From: Nematopogon swammerdamellus | Lineage: Eukaryota > Arthropoda > Insecta > Lepidoptera > Adelidae | Reading direction: 5' to 3' | Assembly (NCBI GenBank): GCA_946902875.1 | Contig: OX336355.1 | Span: forward strand, 17,207,347 to 17,271,346 | DNA: 64,000 nt | Shown here: positions 62,100 through 64,000 of the stretch, piece after piece | Position numbering within the stretch: position 1 is the stretch's first letter | Layout: each line of letters begins with the position of its first letter | Made by a program: the position numbers and the translations under genes | The notes under the pieces: generated by a model | Told to the model about the DNA's origin: nothing | The model's input: only the letters and a program-made list of their open reading frames with translations | Databases searched by the model: none

Positions 62100-62897
62100 A
62101 AATGTCAGGGCTTTCAAGTGCGTATTCCGTTCGCAACGGATGCACGGAATACTCGAACGGAATACTTATCTGTACCCTAATCACGAGATTAAACCTACTA
62201 CCAGGCCTCACGCACTCTATGTACTTGCGCGCGCTAACTACCTACCGCCCGACGGGCCGCGCCGGCGGTCTATTTCAGTGGAAATTCGTCAGCCGCGCGA
62301 AGTATACATAGACGCTTAGTGGGAATTCTATTGAGACTTCCTTAAGGAGGACCTTGCAAAATGTGATTAAAGGGAGCCACTTGGCACAGTTGTTACTATG
62401 GTCAAACTGAGCCGATTTAGCCCGGTAGGCAATACCCTCCCCCCCCCTGGTGGGTTTGGGGGGGGGGGGGGGGGGGGTCAAACATTACATCCGCCCCGCC
62501 TCAGTCTGACCTACAAAGCTTGATCAGTTTAGCAACTACGTCGAGTTTGGTATCATTTTCGTATAAATTAAGGACGCGCAATTCATTTTTGAAATAATTT
62601 TTGCAACACGCCGTATAAAAAAAATTAGTAATTCGAAAAAAACTAAATTTAAAAAAAAATTTTTTTTGCAAATTTATCTATAAATTTTAAAATTTACCTA
62701 AATTTATAAAATAAAAATTAGATCTAAGTAGTTCCATTATTGTAGAATATAAAAATATTAACATTGTTCGGATTATTTAACAAAAAATCACCAAAAAAAA
62801 AATTAGCGCCGCGCGCCGGATTGATACGCCGAGAGTGGCGGCGCCGCGGCGGCCGCTATAGAAGCGATTACGGCGTCTAACCGAACCAGGTTAGCAT
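62100..62897. other. spacer with repeat arm and C/G homopolymers
   Basis: Positions 62173-62316 hold a CCCTAATCACGAGATTAAAC motif and the GC-rich repeat shared with 46171-46296. Positions 62438-62477 have a C8-9 run followed shortly by 20 consecutive G. Positions 62580-62800 are A/T-rich. No gene is visible. Confidence 0.5.
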
Positions 62898-63023
62898 GCA
62901 AGGGCACCTGTCACGCCGGCACGACATTCGCAGCCCCCAAACGAACCCGAATGCTTTTAGGCGTCGTTTGTACAATATTCCATGCTGAAAGCCCAATTGT
63001 CCCACGAAACCATAAAAAAAATC
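62898..63023 (+). mobile_element. diverged LINE-F-like 3' end
   Basis: GGCACCTGTCACGCCGGCAC, ATGCTTTTAGGCGTCGTTTG and a terminal CGAAACCATAAAAAAAAT follow the LINE-F end layout with high divergence. Confidence 0.5.
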
Positions 63024-63160
63024 AGCACCTTAATGAAATAATTTTAGAAATAAAACTGTATTTATAGAAAAAGGCTTTAATTTGTAATATTAGAAAAACA
63101 AAACAGGTATTTTTTTTTTATTTAAACAGGTAATTGCATAAAAAATTTAAAAGAAGAAAT

Positions 63161-63862
63161 TTATTCTTTACATTTTCCATCGCACACACATAATTCAGTG
63201 CAATTTAACTGGCGCTTGTTGCAGTTGCATCTTACCCCGCAGTTTACCTTGCATTTGCACCGAATTAATTCTAAGCACGCTTTAGCAGCAACCGGGGTGT
63301 TGGTCCAGTTTGGGGTCCAGCAATTTCCTTCTTTCTTCCATCCCCAGTCGGAGGGACTAGGGAGATTTTGTGTAGGTTTCATCGCTTGACCCCAAACATG
63401 GACACCCTGAAACACTGCTCTCAGTGTGTGCTGATGCAGTGCGGCTTCTCTCGGTGGGATGTTCTCTAGTTGTCTATCTTTTTTAGTGAAAAGATATTTC
63501 CTAGTTGTTTCGTTGATTGTCGTGCAAGGGCAAGATCTGAAACAATAAAAGATATTTGAATATTATTAAAATTAACAATAATTATACCTAGTTTAGGCAA
63601 TTGCAATTTTAAAATTATATAATTAAAATTAATCAAATTAAATCATTCACTTGCCTATCGTACATAGTTATGACGAACTTTTGAATATATGGGCTGGCCT
63701 GCTCCATTAGTCCTCCCATAAGCAACTTGAAGCCTTTTGTTGCATCTGTATAGGCGGCCCAGGCTTCAAAACCACTTTTCTTGCCCCTTCCACTATAAGC
63801 GGATACGGTGTCACACCCAGTAAATGCGTGAAATACAGGCAACACATCTGCTCTCTCAGGTC
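63161..63862 (-). CDS. conserved uncharacterised protein with CXC-like C-terminus (two 3' exons)
   Basis: Exon a (63655-63862) follows an acceptor CGTATTTCAG and encodes GPERADVLPVFHAFTGCDTV then SAYSGRGKKSGFEAW, ending in KFVITMYDR. Exon b (63161-63536) encodes SCPCTTINETTRKYLFTKK, then LPSPSDWGWKKEGNCWTP, and ends in a nine-cysteine cluster (CKCKVNC.., CNCNKRQLNCTELCVC). They join across a 118-bp intron (63537-63654) with donor AG|GCAAGT and acceptor TTTCAG|A, restoring an AGA codon. LP.FHA.TGCDTVS and the cysteine cluster resemble a large family of uncharacterised invertebrate proteins. The cluster resembles half of a Tesmin/TSO1 CXC motif. Stop TAA is at 63161-63163 and overlaps an AATAAA on the minus strand. 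The 5' part lies outside the window, and function is unknown. High copy number in some genomes means it could be transposon-derived. Confidence 0.8.
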
Positions 63863-64000
63863 CTGAAATACGATGTAATTATCATAGCAACACAGAGCAG
63901 GAGATCTCGATGCATTTTTTGCCTACGAAAATCAAGTCGCTCCTCCATTGCTGTCAGTAATGGGTAATCTGCGATCCGGGACTAAATCGGATCTAATAAA

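Overview
This is a eukaryotic, almost certainly lepidopteran (moth or butterfly), intergenic and intronic window packed with transposable elements. The evidence is the AT-rich background, spliced metazoan exons, helitrons ending ...GCGAAGCCGCGGGCAACAGCTAG, the GGGTTCCGTA repeat and RTE-type LINE tails that are familiar from Lepidoptera, and the absence of bacterial gene structure. I recognise coding sequence of only two host-like genes, both on the minus strand. The rest is mobile or satellite DNA, or plain AT-rich spacer.

Host-like genes. (1) A 72-nt exon at 28197-28268 encodes the start of the SAM domain of a DLC1 / crossveinless-c type RhoGAP. A candidate short first exon at 40079-40115 splices to it in matching phase, across an 11.8-kb intron filled with transposons. 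(2) At the right edge, two exons (63655-63862 and 63161-63536), joined by a 118-bp GC-AG intron, encode the C-terminus of a widespread invertebrate protein family that ends in a cysteine-rich CXC-like motif.

Retroposons (labels are mine). SINE-A: about 30 copies, poly-A tail, with a chimeric head made of tRNA box A, a 5S-rRNA segment and tRNA box B. SINE-B: tRNA head, poly-A tail, and part of its core shared with SINE-A. SINE-C: starts GTACCGTGTGGGGCCGGTAC, ends in an (ATGT)n tail, has 11-bp target duplications. RTE-a and RTE-b: RTE-type LINE 3' ends. LINE-D, -E, -F and others: 3' remnants of other non-LTR elements. SINE-C resembles the RTE-a 3' end, and SINE-B resembles the LINE-D 3' end, as expected if each SINE borrows a LINE's retrotransposition machinery. 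The SINE-A core is found behind at least three different 5' heads.

Layout. 1-3.3 kb: AT-rich spacer, then a 40-bp tandem array surrounding a decayed nuclease-like coding fragment, then an interrupted RTE-a copy. 3.3-17.5 kb: SINEs, LINE ends, a degenerate hAT MITE. 18.8-21.1 kb: an R1-clade LINE open except for one internal stop. 21.7-24.7 kb: GC-rich foldback and tandem repeats. 25.6-28.1 kb: a 333-bp satellite holding two LINE insertions. 28.2-40.1 kb: the RhoGAP exons with the intervening TE-filled intron. 40-52 kb: spacer, SINEs, a 348-bp hAT MITE with perfect 8-bp target duplication. 52.9-59.2 kb: two copies of a 2.4-2.7-kb helitron-like element with inverted internal arrays and a captured retroelement coding domain. 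59-63 kb: SINE-B, LINE remnants, spacer, then the right-edge gene.
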